DNA of 64,000 nucleotides, from NCBI RefSeq assembly GCF_017654605.1, contig NZ_CP072113.1, forward strand, positions 2,294,001 through 2,358,000. Reading direction: 5' to 3'. The notes beneath the pieces are model-generated. The model was not told the origin of the DNA, ran no database searches, and worked only from the letters and a program-made list of their open reading frames with translations. Below, one piece after another: positions 53,368 to 63,133 of this stretch. The DNA comes from Yimella sp. cx-51 (GTDB lineage: Bacteria > Actinomycetota > Actinomycetes > Actinomycetales > Dermatophilaceae). Position 1 is the first letter of the stretch, and each line of letters starts with the position of its first letter. The position numbers and the translations under genes are program-made.

Positions 53368-53936
53368 CGGACGACGCCGTGCCGGTGGCAATCGACCACG
53401 TGGTCGTCGACCAGGCCGCAGGCCTGCATCGCGGCGTACATGGTGGTGGGGCCGACATGCGCGAAGCCATGACCCTTCAGCGCCTTGGCCAACGCGACCG
53501 ATTCGGGTGTGGTGGCCGGCACCTCGGCTTCAGTCAGGCGCGGTGCGGGGCGCGCAGGGGCGTGCGCCCAGATCAGGGCGTCCAGGCCGCCGTGATCGCG
53601 CAGCGCGATGGTCGCGCGGGCATTGGTGATCGTCGCCTCGATCTTGCGTCTGTTGCGCACGATGCCGGCGTCGGCCATCAGCCGGTCGACGTCGCCCTGG
53701 CCGTACTCGGCGATCGCGTCGGGCACGAAGCCGTCGAAGGCCGCACGGAAGGCGGGCCGCTTGCGCAGGATCGTGATCCACGACAGCCCTGACTGGAAGG
53801 CCTCCAGGCACAGCCGTTCGTACAGCGCCTGCTCACCGTAAACCGGCACTCCCCACTCCTGGTCGTGATAGGCGACGTAGAGCGGATCGACCCCCGCCCA
53901 CGCACAACGGCGCAGTTCGCCGCTTCCGGCGTCCAT
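53364..53936 (-). CDS. tag: DNA-3-methyladenine glycosylase I
   Basis: 190 residues. RRCAWAGVDPLYVAYHDQEW at the N-terminus supplies zinc-binding Cys and His; LCLEAFQSGLSWITILRKRP and a C-terminal VGPTTMYAAMQACGLVDDHV with CHRH completes the Tag fold (Cys/His pair at 179-183 closing the zinc site). It excises 3-methyladenine from alkylated DNA. Position matches mycobacterial tagA near the DivIVA-like and LOG genes. Confidence 0.95.
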   Translation of the reverse strand: MDAGSGELRRCAWAGVDPLYVAYHDQEWGVPVYGEQALYERLCLEAFQSGLSWITILRKRPAFRAAFDGFVPDAIAEYGQGDVDRLMADAGIVRNRRKIEATITNARATIALRDHGGLDALIWAHAPARPAPRLTEAEVPATTPESVALAKALKGHGFAHVGPTTMYAAMQACGLVDDHVVDCHRHGVVR

Positions 53937-53960
53937 GTGCTTCTCCCCCAGGGGCCGCCC

Positions 53961-54269
53961 TCAGTGGTCGGCGGTGTTCCGTAGCTGCGAGCGCAGGTCG
54001 GCGATTTCGGCGTCGCGGTCGTCGAGCGCGCTGCGCAGTCGGTCGAGTACGTCGTCCACCTGACCCATCCGGTAACCGCGAGCCGTCTGATCGAAGCGAA
54101 GCTTGGAGACCTCCTCGGAGGTCAGATGACCCTCGGGAAGGGCTTCGAAGGCGCTGGTGCGCACCGGGTCGTCCATCGAGCCGTCGATCACGCCCCCGAA
54201 GCGACCCATGACGGCAGCGACAGCCAGCCCCGTGACGATCACGAGCAGGACGATGAGAAGTGCGATCAC
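53961..54269 (-). CDS. DivIVA domain-containing membrane-anchored protein
   Basis: 102 residues from a GTG. An N-terminal membrane helix (MIALLIVLLVIVTGLAVAAV) is followed by a DivIVA-like segment LTSEEVSKLRFDQTARGYRM, then GQVDDVLDRLRSALDDRDAE, a coiled coil. The DivIVA motif binds curved membranes in larger proteins; this short form is common in actinobacteria next to tag. Likely cell-envelope or division related. Confidence 0.87.
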   Translation of the reverse strand: MIALLIVLLVIVTGLAVAAVMGRFGGVIDGSMDDPVRTSAFEALPEGHLTSEEVSKLRFDQTARGYRMGQVDDVLDRLRSALDDRDAEIADLRSQLRNTADH

Positions 54270-54321
54270 TCCGTCAGGGTAATGCCCGATCCTTCGCCGC
54301 AGGTGGCCCGTGCGTGGGGCG

Positions 54322-55071
54322 TCACTGCTCGCCGGCGAGCTTGCGGTCTTCGCGCACGACGATCTCGACCGCTTCGGCGGGGGTGTCGACCACGTGGAAG
54401 CGGGAGATGTCCCCTTCGTTGATCATGCCCTCCTCCAGCAGCGTCCGGCTGATGAATTCGAGCATCGGCGCCCAGAAGTCCTTGCCGATGAGCACCAACG
54501 GGAAGCTGGTGATCTTCTGGGTCTGCGCGAGCGTGACAGCCTCGAAGAGTTCATCAAGGGTGCCGAACCCACCCGGCAGCACGATGTAGCCCAGCGAGTA
54601 CTTCACGAACATCGTCTTGCGCACGAAGAAGTAGCGGAAGTCGACGCCGAGGTCGACGTAGTCGTTCAGCCCCGACTCGAAGGGCAGCTCGATGCCGAGA
54701 CCGACGCTGGTGCCGCCTGCTTCACGGGCGCCACGGTTGGCCGCCTCCATCGCACCCGGCCCACCGCCGGTGATGACGGCGTACCCGGCTTCGGCTAGCA
54801 GACGTCCGACCTCCACCGCGTTGGCGTAGTGCTCGCTGTCGGGCTTCAGTCGTGCCGAACCGAAGACCGAAATCGCCGGGCCGAGTTCGGCCAGCGCACC
54901 GAAGCCTTCGACGAATTCGGCCTGGATGCGCATCACCCGCCAGGGGTCGGTGTGCAGCCAGTCGGAATCGGGTTGGCGGTCGAGCAGGCGCTGGTCGGTG
55001 GTGGTGCGGGGCACCTGCGAGCCACGCAGGGTGGTGGCACCGCGCAGGTAGACGCGACGGTCGGGGCTCAT
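54322..55071 (-). CDS. LOG family protein (cytokinin riboside 5'-monophosphate phosphoribohydrolase type)
   Basis: 249 residues, coupled to dapE by an ATGA overlap. The family motifs are [14 protein letters not shown] and [12 protein letters not shown], with SVFGSAR upstream. LOG enzymes release a free base from nucleoside monophosphates; the M. tuberculosis homologue Rv1205 makes cytokinin-like products. The N-terminal 60 residues are variable. Real substrate in this organism is not established. Confidence 0.93.
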   Translation of the reverse strand: MSPDRRVYLRGATTLRGSQVPRTTTDQRLLDRQPDSDWLHTDPWRVMRIQAEFVEGFGALAELGPAISVFGSARLKPDSEHYANAVEVGRLLAEAGYAVITGGGPGAMEAANRGAREAGGTSVGLGIELPFESGLNDYVDLGVDFRYFFVRKTMFVKYSLGYIVLPGGFGTLDELFEAVTLAQTQKITSFPLVLIGKDFWAPMLEFISRTLLEEGMINEGDISRFHVVDTPAEAVEIVVREDRKLAGEQ

Positions 55072-56168
55072 CGCTGCTCTTCCTGGCCGGTCGACGCGGC
55101 ATCGGGTGAGAGCCAGCGGCGCATGGCCGCGAGGCCGTCGGTGATCTGCTGCTCGGGGCACCACTCGTCGTCGGTGTGGGCGAGGTTCGGATCGCCAGGG
55201 CCGAAGTTGACCGCAGGGACGCCGAGCGCTGAGAACTGAGCCACGTCGGTCCAGCCCTCCTTGCCGATCACCGGCAGGGCGAGCGCCGCGACGAAGCCCT
55301 GGGCGGCCGGCTTGTCGAGGCCCGGTTTGGCGCCGTCGGCGGCGTCCTTGAGCGTCACCTCGTAACCGTTGAAGACATCGCGCAGGTGGGCCAGCGCCTC
55401 CTCGGTGTCGCGGTCGGGCGCGTACCGGTAGTTGACCGACACCACGCAGCGGTCGGGGATGACATTGCCGGCGATGCCACCTTCGATACCGACGGCGTTG
55501 AGTGCTTCGTGGTAGTCGAGGCCTTCGACGTTGACCGTGCGCGGCTCGTACTTCGCCAGACGCGCGAGAATCTCGCCGGCTTCATGGATCGCGTTGTGCC
55601 CGTTCCAGGGCCGAGCCGAGTGAGCGGCGATGCCCTTGGCGCTGACGTCGACGCGCATCGTGCCCTTGCAGCCGCCCTCGATGCCGCCGTTGGTCGGTTC
55701 GAGCAGCACCGCGAAGTCGGCCTCAAGCCATTCGGGGTGTTCGCGGGCGATGCGAGCCAGCCCGTTGAACTCCGCCTCGATCTCCTCGCAGTCGTAGAAG
55801 ACGAAGGTGATGTCGCGGGTGGGCTCGGTCACCTGCGCCGCCAGCGCGAGTTGCACAGCGACACCGGCCTTCATGTCGGTGGTGCCGCGCCCCCGGAGGC
55901 GACCGTCCTGACGGTGCACCGGAAGGTTCGGCGGATCGGTGATCGGCACGGTGTCGATGTGTCCGGCGAGCACCACTCGCTCGGCCCGGCCGAGATCGGT
56001 GCGGGCGATGACCACATTGCCGTCACGGACGACCTCTAGGTGGGCGAGCGGCCGCAGCGCCTCCTGGATCGCGTCGGCGATCCGGGTCTCGTCCTTGCTC
56101 ACCGAGGGGATGTCGCACAGCGCAACAGTGAGGTCGACGACGTCCGCGTTCAGGTCCAGAGATGCCAT
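55068..56168 (-). CDS. dapE: Succinyl-diaminopimelate desuccinylase DapE
   Basis: 366 residues from ATG 56168. M20 metallopeptidase-type motifs: [10 protein letters not shown] (metal His/Asp), [36 protein letters not shown] (general-base Glu), and [19 protein letters not shown] near the end. It releases succinate from N-succinyl-LL-2,6-diaminopimelate in lysine and peptidoglycan precursor synthesis. Divergent from dapD, the previous enzyme but one in the pathway. Confidence 0.95.
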   Translation of the reverse strand: MASLDLNADVVDLTVALCDIPSVSKDETRIADAIQEALRPLAHLEVVRDGNVVIARTDLGRAERVVLAGHIDTVPITDPPNLPVHRQDGRLRGRGTTDMKAGVAVQLALAAQVTEPTRDITFVFYDCEEIEAEFNGLARIAREHPEWLEADFAVLLEPTNGGIEGGCKGTMRVDVSAKGIAAHSARPWNGHNAIHEAGEILARLAKYEPRTVNVEGLDYHEALNAVGIEGGIAGNVIPDRCVVSVNYRYAPDRDTEEALAHLRDVFNGYEVTLKDAADGAKPGLDKPAAQGFVAALALPVIGKEGWTDVAQFSALGVPAVNFGPGDPNLAHTDDEWCPEQQITDGLAAMRRWLSPDAASTGQEEQR

Positions 56169-56230
56169 GACCCCATCTTGGCGGACGGTCGCTCCCGCGC
56201 TTGCGCTGGTGCCTGGCCTAGCCTGGCTCC

Positions 56231-57175
56231 ATGACCGCGCAGCGCACGGCCTGGGGTTACGGCCTGGCCACCACGACCTACGACGACCGCATCCTCGACA
56301 CCTGGTTCCCCGCCCCGGCATTGGGTGAGGCACCCGTCGACGATCCCCACGCAGCGCCAGCAGAACTCTCGGCCCAGGTGGCAGACGACCCTCGTCGCAG
56401 TGTGCGCACCACGGTGGTGCTGGTCAGCATCGACCTCGACGAGGCACCCAAGGACGTCCCGGACGCCTACCTTCGCCTGCACCTGCTGTCACACCGCCTG
56501 GTCGAACCCAACACCATCAATCTCGACGGACTCTTCGGGGTGTTGCAGAACGTCGTGTGGACCAGCGCCGGTCCGTGCGCTCCCGAAGACTTCGAGCAGA
56601 CCCGCATGAAGCTTCGGATCGAGGGCCCATTGCACGTCTTCGGCGTCGACAAGTTCCCACGGATGACCGACTACGTCGTGCCGAGCGGCGTCCGCATCGC
56701 TGATGCCGACCGCGTCCGGCTCGGGGCCCACCTGGCCTCCGGCACCACCGTCATGCACGAGGGCTTCTGCAATTTCAACGCCGGCACCGTCGGCACCTCG
56801 ATGGTCGAAGGACGCATCGTGCAGGGCGTCACCGTGGGCAACGGCTCCGACATCGGCGGCGGCGCCTCGATCATGGGCACGCTGTCAGGCGGGGGCACCG
56901 AGCGGGTGACGATCGGCGAACGCTGCCTGATCGGCGCGCAGGCCGGCATCGGTATCGCCCTGGGCGACGACTGCGTCGTGGAGGCCGGCCTCTACATCAC
57001 CGCCGGCACGAAGGTACGGATGCCGGACGGTTCGGTGCGCAAGGCGCGGGAGCTCTCCGGCGGCTCGAACATGCTGTTCATCCGCAACTCCGAGACCGGC
57101 GTGGTGGAGTGCCGCGAGCGCAAGGGTCAGGGCATCGTCCTCAACGAGGCCCTGCACGCCAACAGCTCCGACTGA
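56231..57175 (+). CDS. dapD: Tetrahydrodipicolinate N-succinyltransferase DapD
   Basis: 314 residues, the length of the actinobacterial DapD type. The C-terminal two-thirds is a left-handed beta-helix of hexapeptide repeats ([73 protein letters not shown]). It succinylates tetrahydrodipicolinate, the first committed step of the succinylase branch; dapC and dapE are also in this window. Confidence 0.96.
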   Translation: MTAQRTAWGYGLATTTYDDRILDTWFPAPALGEAPVDDPHAAPAELSAQVADDPRRSVRTTVVLVSIDLDEAPKDVPDAYLRLHLLSHRLVEPNTINLDGLFGVLQNVVWTSAGPCAPEDFEQTRMKLRIEGPLHVFGVDKFPRMTDYVVPSGVRIADADRVRLGAHLASGTTVMHEGFCNFNAGTVGTSMVEGRIVQGVTVGNGSDIGGGASIMGTLSGGGTERVTIGERCLIGAQAGIGIALGDDCVVEAGLYITAGTKVRMPDGSVRKARELSGGSNMLFIRNSETGVVECRERKGQGIVLNEALHANSSD

Positions 57176-57180
57176 CCACG

Positions 57181-58152
57181 GTGTTCGGACGACGAAAGCG
57201 ACAGGACGAGTCTGCCGACCTGTACGACGACCATCACGACTTCGATGACGAGTGGGACCAGGACGCCATCGAGCTCGGTGGCCACACCTTTGCCTCCGAT
57301 CGGCGCCGCCGCCCGTGGACGACCTTCCTGGGCTGTCTGCTTCCACTGGGTCTGGTCGGGCTGATCGCCGGGGGCGGCTACTACGGCTACCAACGCCTCA
57401 CCGACTCGATCGGCTCCAACACCTGCAAGGTGCGCGACGACCGCTTCGACTACCAGTGGTCGCCGGAGCAGGTGGCCAACGCCGGCACGATCAGCCTCGT
57501 TGGCAACCACCGCTTCAAGCTGCCGCCCCGTGCTTCGCAGATCGCGAACGCCACCGCGATCCAGGAGTCGAAGCTGCGCAATCTGCGTGGCGGAGACCGT
57601 GATTCGCTCGGTCTCTTCCAGCAGCGTCCGAGCATGGGTTGGGGCACCGCTGACGAGATCCTCGACCCGGTCTACGCCAGCACTCGGTTCTACCAGGCAT
57701 TGGTGAAGGTGGAGGGCTGGCAGACCCGTCCGCTCACCGAGGTGGCCCAGGACGTGCAGAAGTCCGGCTTCCCCGATGCCTACGCCGACCACGAGACGCA
57801 GGGACGCGTGCTGGCCACGGCTTTCCACGGCAGCTTCCCCGGGGCGGTGGGCTGCCGGCTCGATGACCCGACCGGTGCCGGCTCAGCGGCGGATGTGGTC
57901 ACCAAGCTGCGCAATCAGAGCAATCTGACGGCAACTGCCGGTGACAAGCGCGTGGTCTTCCGCGGCGCGAGCTCCGCCCAGGCGTGGGGCGTGGCCCACT
58001 GGGCAGTCGGGCACGCACAATCGGAGAACATCACCGCCGTCACCGTCGGCGACCGCACCTGGACCCGGCAGAAGGGCAAGGACGGTTGGCAGTGGTCGAA
58101 CGCCGACCGACCGACCGGCAGCCCGAACCTCGTGCGGATCGACCTCGCCTGA
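57181..58152 (+). CDS. Membrane-anchored protein with lysozyme-like domain
   Basis: 323 residues from a GTG 5 bases after dapD. An acidic cytoplasmic N-terminus (1-45), one membrane helix (about 50-72, FLGCLLPLGLVGLIAGGGYY) and an outside domain. ATAIQESKLRNLRGGDRDSL followed by GLFQQRPSMGWGTADEILDP matches the catalytic-Glu region of transglycosylase-like proteins (the ES of IQESKL, and GLFQQRP). Peptidoglycan cleavage is therefore likely but unproven. The last 100 residues are of unknown fold. Confidence 0.8.
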   Translation: MFGRRKRQDESADLYDDHHDFDDEWDQDAIELGGHTFASDRRRRPWTTFLGCLLPLGLVGLIAGGGYYGYQRLTDSIGSNTCKVRDDRFDYQWSPEQVANAGTISLVGNHRFKLPPRASQIANATAIQESKLRNLRGGDRDSLGLFQQRPSMGWGTADEILDPVYASTRFYQALVKVEGWQTRPLTEVAQDVQKSGFPDAYADHETQGRVLATAFHGSFPGAVGCRLDDPTGAGSAADVVTKLRNQSNLTATAGDKRVVFRGASSAQAWGVAHWAVGHAQSENITAVTVGDRTWTRQKGKDGWQWSNADRPTGSPNLVRIDLA

Positions 58153-58198
58153 GGCGAGCCGGAGCACGCATCCCGGCCCACCGCGCCAGCGACAAATG

Positions 58199-58240
58199 CA
58201 GAGCGCCCCGCCACTTCCATGGAAGTGGCGGGGCGCTCTG
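58199..58240. terminator. Perfect 42-bp palindrome terminator
   Basis: Bases 58199-58240 are a perfect palindrome with 21-bp arms centred on CCATGG, between the convergent lysozyme-like and citrate synthase genes. A bidirectional terminator is the simplest reading. Confidence 0.8.
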
Positions 58241-58251
58241 GTTCAAGCGGT

Positions 58252-59538
<1,287 letters not shown>

Positions 59539-59679
59539 AAGGAAGAGCCTTCCGTCCTCGCTGGAACCGGCGGAGCCGGTTGCTGAGCCTTCGATGACGG
59601 TACCCCAGGCTCGACGTCGAGAACGGGGCACCCCGAAGGTGAAGAATTGCAGGTTTTCCGGTGCGGTGAAACGCCGGGG

Positions 59680-60792
59680 TCACGCATTGAGCAACCGGCG
59701 AGCCGCCGCAGCGATCCGCTCGTCCGCAGCAGTGAGGGCAATGCGGACGTGCGCAGCTCCGAGCGCGCCGTAGAAGTCGCCCGGAGCAGCCAGGACGCCG
59801 AGGCCAGCCAGTTCGTCGATCGTCTCCCGACACGGCTTGCCTTTGCTCGCCCAGAGGTAGAGACCGGCGTCGGAAAAACCTGTGCGCCAACCGGATTCGT
59901 CGAGCGCTGCACTCAACGTCTCGCGTCTGCGGCGGTAGATCTCCTTCTGCGCCGCCACGTGGGCGTCGTCCTGGACGCCCGCCAGCAGTGCTCGCTGCAC
60001 CGGCCACGGCACGATCATGCCGGCGTGCTTGCGGAACTCCACGAGCCCGCGCACCAAGCTCGGGTCGCCAGCGACGAAGGCTGCCCGGTAGCCGGCGACG
60101 TTCGACTGCTTACTGAGTGAGTAGACCGCGAGCAGCCCGGTGTGGTCACCTCCGCAGACCCGCTCGTCCAGGATGCTCGGTGTGGAGAGGTCGTTGGTGT
60201 CACGCCAGTCGAGTTCGGCATAGCACTCGTCGCTGGCCACGATCACGCCTCGTTCGCGTGCCCAGCGCACGACCTTGGCGAGGTGGTCGACCGGCAGCAC
60301 CTGCCCGGTGGGATTGCCAGGAGTGTTGAGCCACAACAGTTTCGGGGCACGTGGACCGAACTGCAGCGTCGACTGCGCCGGCATCGGCGTCGCGCCTGCG
60401 ATGCGGGCACCGACGTCGTACGTGGGATAGGCGACCTCGGGGAAGCCGACGATGTCGCCCTGACCCAACCCGAGGATCGTCGGCAACCAGGCGACGAGTT
60501 CCTTACTCCCGATGGTCGGCATGACGCCGTCCGGGTCGGCACCCGGTGCGTTGCGCCGGCGGGCGAACCACGCTGCGATCGCCTCACGCAGATCGGGCGT
60601 GCCCCAGACCTGCGGGTAGCCCGGCGCATCGGACGCCGCGCGTAGCGCGTCCTGGATCACCTGCGGTGTGGGGTCGACGGGCGTGCCGACCGAGAGGTCG
60701 ACGATGCCGTCCGGATGGGACTGTGCGACGGCCTTGGCCGCGGCGAGGGAATCCCAGGGGAAGTCGGGAAGCTGACGCCTCACCGTCGTCAC
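59680..60792 (-). CDS. dapC: Succinyldiaminopimelate transaminase DapC
   Basis: 370 residues from a GTG overlapping the ferredoxin stop (GTGA). A fold-type I aminotransferase: substrate-binding LSVGTPVDPTP and YPQVWGTPDLREAIAAWF, WLNTPGNPTGQ, VASDECYAELDW and the PLP lysine in SLSKQSNVAGYRAAFV. Coupling to ferredoxin is conserved in actinobacteria. It converts N-succinyl-2-amino-6-oxopimelate, between the DapD and DapE steps. Confidence 0.93.
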   Translation of the reverse strand: MTTVRRQLPDFPWDSLAAAKAVAQSHPDGIVDLSVGTPVDPTPQVIQDALRAASDAPGYPQVWGTPDLREAIAAWFARRRNAPGADPDGVMPTIGSKELVAWLPTILGLGQGDIVGFPEVAYPTYDVGARIAGATPMPAQSTLQFGPRAPKLLWLNTPGNPTGQVLPVDHLAKVVRWARERGVIVASDECYAELDWRDTNDLSTPSILDERVCGGDHTGLLAVYSLSKQSNVAGYRAAFVAGDPSLVRGLVEFRKHAGMIVPWPVQRALLAGVQDDAHVAAQKEIYRRRRETLSAALDESGWRTGFSDAGLYLWASKGKPCRETIDELAGLGVLAAPGDFYGALGAAHVRIALTAADERIAAAARRLLNA

Positions 60793-61115
60793 TCGTCGTG
60801 TTCCTGCGGCGGCAGAGCGGCGATCAGCGGGTGGTCCTTGTCGATCATGCCCATCTTGGCGGCGCCGCCGGGGCTGCCGAGGTCGTCGAAGAACTCGACA
60901 TTGGCCTTGTAGTAGTCGGCCCACTCCTCCGGGGTGTCGTCCTCGTAGTAGATCGCCTCGACCGGGCAGACCGGTTCGCACGCGCCACAGTCGACGCACT
61001 CGTCGGGGTGGATGTAGAGGCTGCGCGCACCTTCGTAGATGCAGTCGACCGGGCACTCCTCGATGCACGCCTTGTCCTTGAGGTCTACGCAAGGCTGGGC
61101 GATGACGTACGTCAT
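60789..61115 (-). CDS. fdxC: 7Fe ferredoxin (3Fe-4S/4Fe-4S)
   Basis: 108 residues with GGAGGATTCCTC before the ATG. Cysteines in CVDLKDKACIEECPVDCIY and CVDCGACEPVCPVEAIYY fit the seven-iron type; the second cluster has CxxCxxC with a remote CP. A low-potential electron carrier; actinobacterial partners include P450 enzymes and other oxidoreductases. The gene is coupled to dapC, a lineage-specific arrangement also seen in mycobacteria (fdxC-dapC). Confidence 0.95.
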   Translation of the reverse strand: MTYVIAQPCVDLKDKACIEECPVDCIYEGARSLYIHPDECVDCGACEPVCPVEAIYYEDDTPEEWADYYKANVEFFDDLGSPGGAAKMGMIDKDHPLIAALPPQEHDE

Positions 61116-61200
61116 GAGGAATCCTCCTGGATTTCCGGTGTTCGCGAGCCGGTTGCCCGGCTCGGTGAATCATGTGTCTGAGGGCTTTGGCGACTCGACC

Positions 61201-61206
61201 TAGTAT
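61201..61206 (+). promoter_or_regulatory. -10-like element before the GNAT gene
   Basis: TAGTAT ends ten bases before the ATG at 61216, so the start would be nearly at the initiation codon and the transcript leaderless or almost so. No clear -35 is seen at the right distance. Confidence 0.35.
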
Positions 61207-61215
61207 GCAACTCCT

Positions 61216-62223
61216 ATGGACGAAGGCTTAAGTAAGTCTCACCTTTCAAGTCGGCTCCGTGTCGGGCGGCGCGTCGCTGTCCGTTACCGGATCGAACGCC
61301 TCGCCCCCACCGCTGCAGGTCTGACCGACGTCACCGGTGAGCTCGTGGACTCCGACGCCGAGTCGCTGACCGTCGAATCCCGCACCGGCGAGGTGACGAT
61401 TCCGTGGGCGCTGGTGGTGGCCGCGAAGGAGATCCCAGCTCGCGCCACCCGCCCAGGTCGTCCGCATCTCATGATCTCGATCGAGAATCTGCAGCGCCTG
61501 ATGGTCGACGGCCTGCCACCACTCCTTGAACGCTCCATCGGCGACTGGCTGCTGCGCAGCTCCGAGGGCTACACGGGCCGGGCGAATTCCGTTCTCGCGG
61601 TGGGTGATCCGCAGATTCCCGTGGCTGAAGCCGTCGATGAGGTGATCGCGGCCTACAGCGAGCTCGGCAGACCCACGTTGTTCCAGATCGCCGGACCCAC
61701 CGGCTTCGATCCCGCGGATGAGCCCGTCGGCGCGGCCGTGCTCGAGCGGGGCGGACGCTTGTTCCAACGAACCATGGTGATGACCGCTGCCGCGGCCGAG
61801 GTCGCACTGGCGAAGCCCGCACCGAACTCCGCCGTGCAGGTGCTGCCAGCGCCGTCAGCGCAGTGGTGGCAGGCCTCCAGCCCCCGCACGCAGGAGCACC
61901 AGGGCATCGCAGCTCGGTTGCTGGAGCAGGTCGCAGAAGGGCGCTACCTCACCCTGCTCACCGATCAGCCCGTGGCTGCAGCGCGGATCGCCTACTCCCC
62001 CGGCTGGGTGGGGGTCTTCGATCTGCACGTGCGAGCAGACCTGCGCGGCACCGGATTCGGACGAACGCTCACCGGTGAGGCCGCGCGGGACGCGGGCCTG
62101 CGCGGTGTGCGTTCGATGTATCTCCAGGTCAGCCAGGACAACGAGGCAGCCGTCGCGTTGTACGAATCACTCGGCTTCACCACGCATCACGAGTACTACT
62201 ACGGACGGATCGAAAAAGCGTGA
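61216..62223 (+). CDS. GNAT family N-acetyltransferase
   Basis: 335 residues, divergent from the ferredoxin gene. An SH3-like N-terminal barrel (about 15-75) precedes a duplicated or linker region and a C-terminal GNAT domain with VFDLHVRADLRGTGFGRTLT and MYLQVSQDNEAAVALYESLG, FTTHHEYYYGR. The acyl-CoA pyrophosphate loop is RGTGFG. The arrangement matches an actinobacterial GNAT protein found beside ferredoxin and dapC. Substrate unknown. Confidence 0.88.
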   Translation: MDEGLSKSHLSSRLRVGRRVAVRYRIERLAPTAAGLTDVTGELVDSDAESLTVESRTGEVTIPWALVVAAKEIPARATRPGRPHLMISIENLQRLMVDGLPPLLERSIGDWLLRSSEGYTGRANSVLAVGDPQIPVAEAVDEVIAAYSELGRPTLFQIAGPTGFDPADEPVGAAVLERGGRLFQRTMVMTAAAAEVALAKPAPNSAVQVLPAPSAQWWQASSPRTQEHQGIAARLLEQVAEGRYLTLLTDQPVAAARIAYSPGWVGVFDLHVRADLRGTGFGRTLTGEAARDAGLRGVRSMYLQVSQDNEAAVALYESLGFTTHHEYYYGRIEKA

Positions 62224-62263
62224 TGCGGCTCGTCGCTCCCCCTGATGAGCGACGAACCGCATC
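62222..62263. terminator. Bidirectional terminator
   Basis: A 16-bp stem with one G-T pair (62222-62237 with 62248-62263) and a 10-base loop, starting inside the GNAT stop codon and ending 22 bases from the ABC permease stop. Confidence 0.75.
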
Positions 62264-62284
62264 CCGCCTTGTCTCGCCTATGGG

Positions 62285-63133
62285 TCAGGCGCTTTTGACC
62301 TCGCTGCGCACCATCCGCACCAGACCGAGCGTCACCGGAATGACCACCCAGATCAGCACTGACACCGCGAGCTTGGCCCAGTCGTCACCCTGCATCTGCC
62401 CCTGAAACAGCGGGGCCGTGGTCACGCTCGTATCGGCCCACTGGGCGACCGTCCGCATCCAGGAGATCGCACCGAGCATCGTCCACACGATCGGCAGGAA
62501 CAGGTAAGCGACGATCGCGCCCGGGGTGTTCTGGATCAGCGCGCCGAAGGCAAATCCCATCCCGACATTGATCAACTGCGCCACGAGGATGCCGAACAAC
62601 ACCTGCCAGCCCACGTGCCAGGAGGGCTCCGAGCCACGGACTGCCTGGGTGAGCACGGTGAAGACGGCAGCCGTCGCCGCCCCGAGCAGCATGATGGCCA
62701 TCGAGGTCAGCAGCACCGCCACGAGCTTCGAGCCCGCCACGCGGGTGCGCTTGGGTTCGAGGGTGAAGGTGACCAGACCGGTGCGCTGCGACCATTCGGT
62801 GGTCACCGCGAGAATGCCCAGGATCGGCAGCAGGAAGCTCTGCGGAATGATCGTCGCCTGGAGGAAGTTCTCGAAGTCCTTGCTCTGCGACGCCTTCCCG
62901 GTGAAGACGAGGATTCCCACGACGATCGTGGTGATGGCCGCGATGGCGATGAGCAACCAGCGTCCGCTGCGGGTGTCGACCAGCTTGCGCAATTCCACCT
63001 TGACCAGGCGGGTGAACGGGATGCCCGAGACATCGTCCTTGGCGAGCCTGGCGGGGAGTCGCACACCTGCCGTCTGCCGCTCATGGGTCTGGGCGGGCGG
63101 AGCGTGGTGGGAGTGGGTGGCTGTGGTGTTCAT
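62285..63133 (-). CDS. ABC-2 type transporter permease
   Basis: 282 residues from the ATG at 63133, overlapping the ATPase stop (ATGA). A His/Pro-rich N-terminus leads to six hydrophobic segments; the block VKVELRKLVDTRSGRWLLIA and TTEWSQRTGLVTFTLEPKRT are typical of ABC-2 membrane proteins that pair with a BcrA-like ATPase. Function may be drug, lipid or peptide export. Confidence 0.9.
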   Translation of the reverse strand: MNTTATHSHHAPPAQTHERQTAGVRLPARLAKDDVSGIPFTRLVKVELRKLVDTRSGRWLLIAIAAITTIVVGILVFTGKASQSKDFENFLQATIIPQSFLLPILGILAVTTEWSQRTGLVTFTLEPKRTRVAGSKLVAVLLTSMAIMLLGAATAAVFTVLTQAVRGSEPSWHVGWQVLFGILVAQLINVGMGFAFGALIQNTPGAIVAYLFLPIVWTMLGAISWMRTVAQWADTSVTTAPLFQGQMQGDDWAKLAVSVLIWVVIPVTLGLVRMVRSEVKSA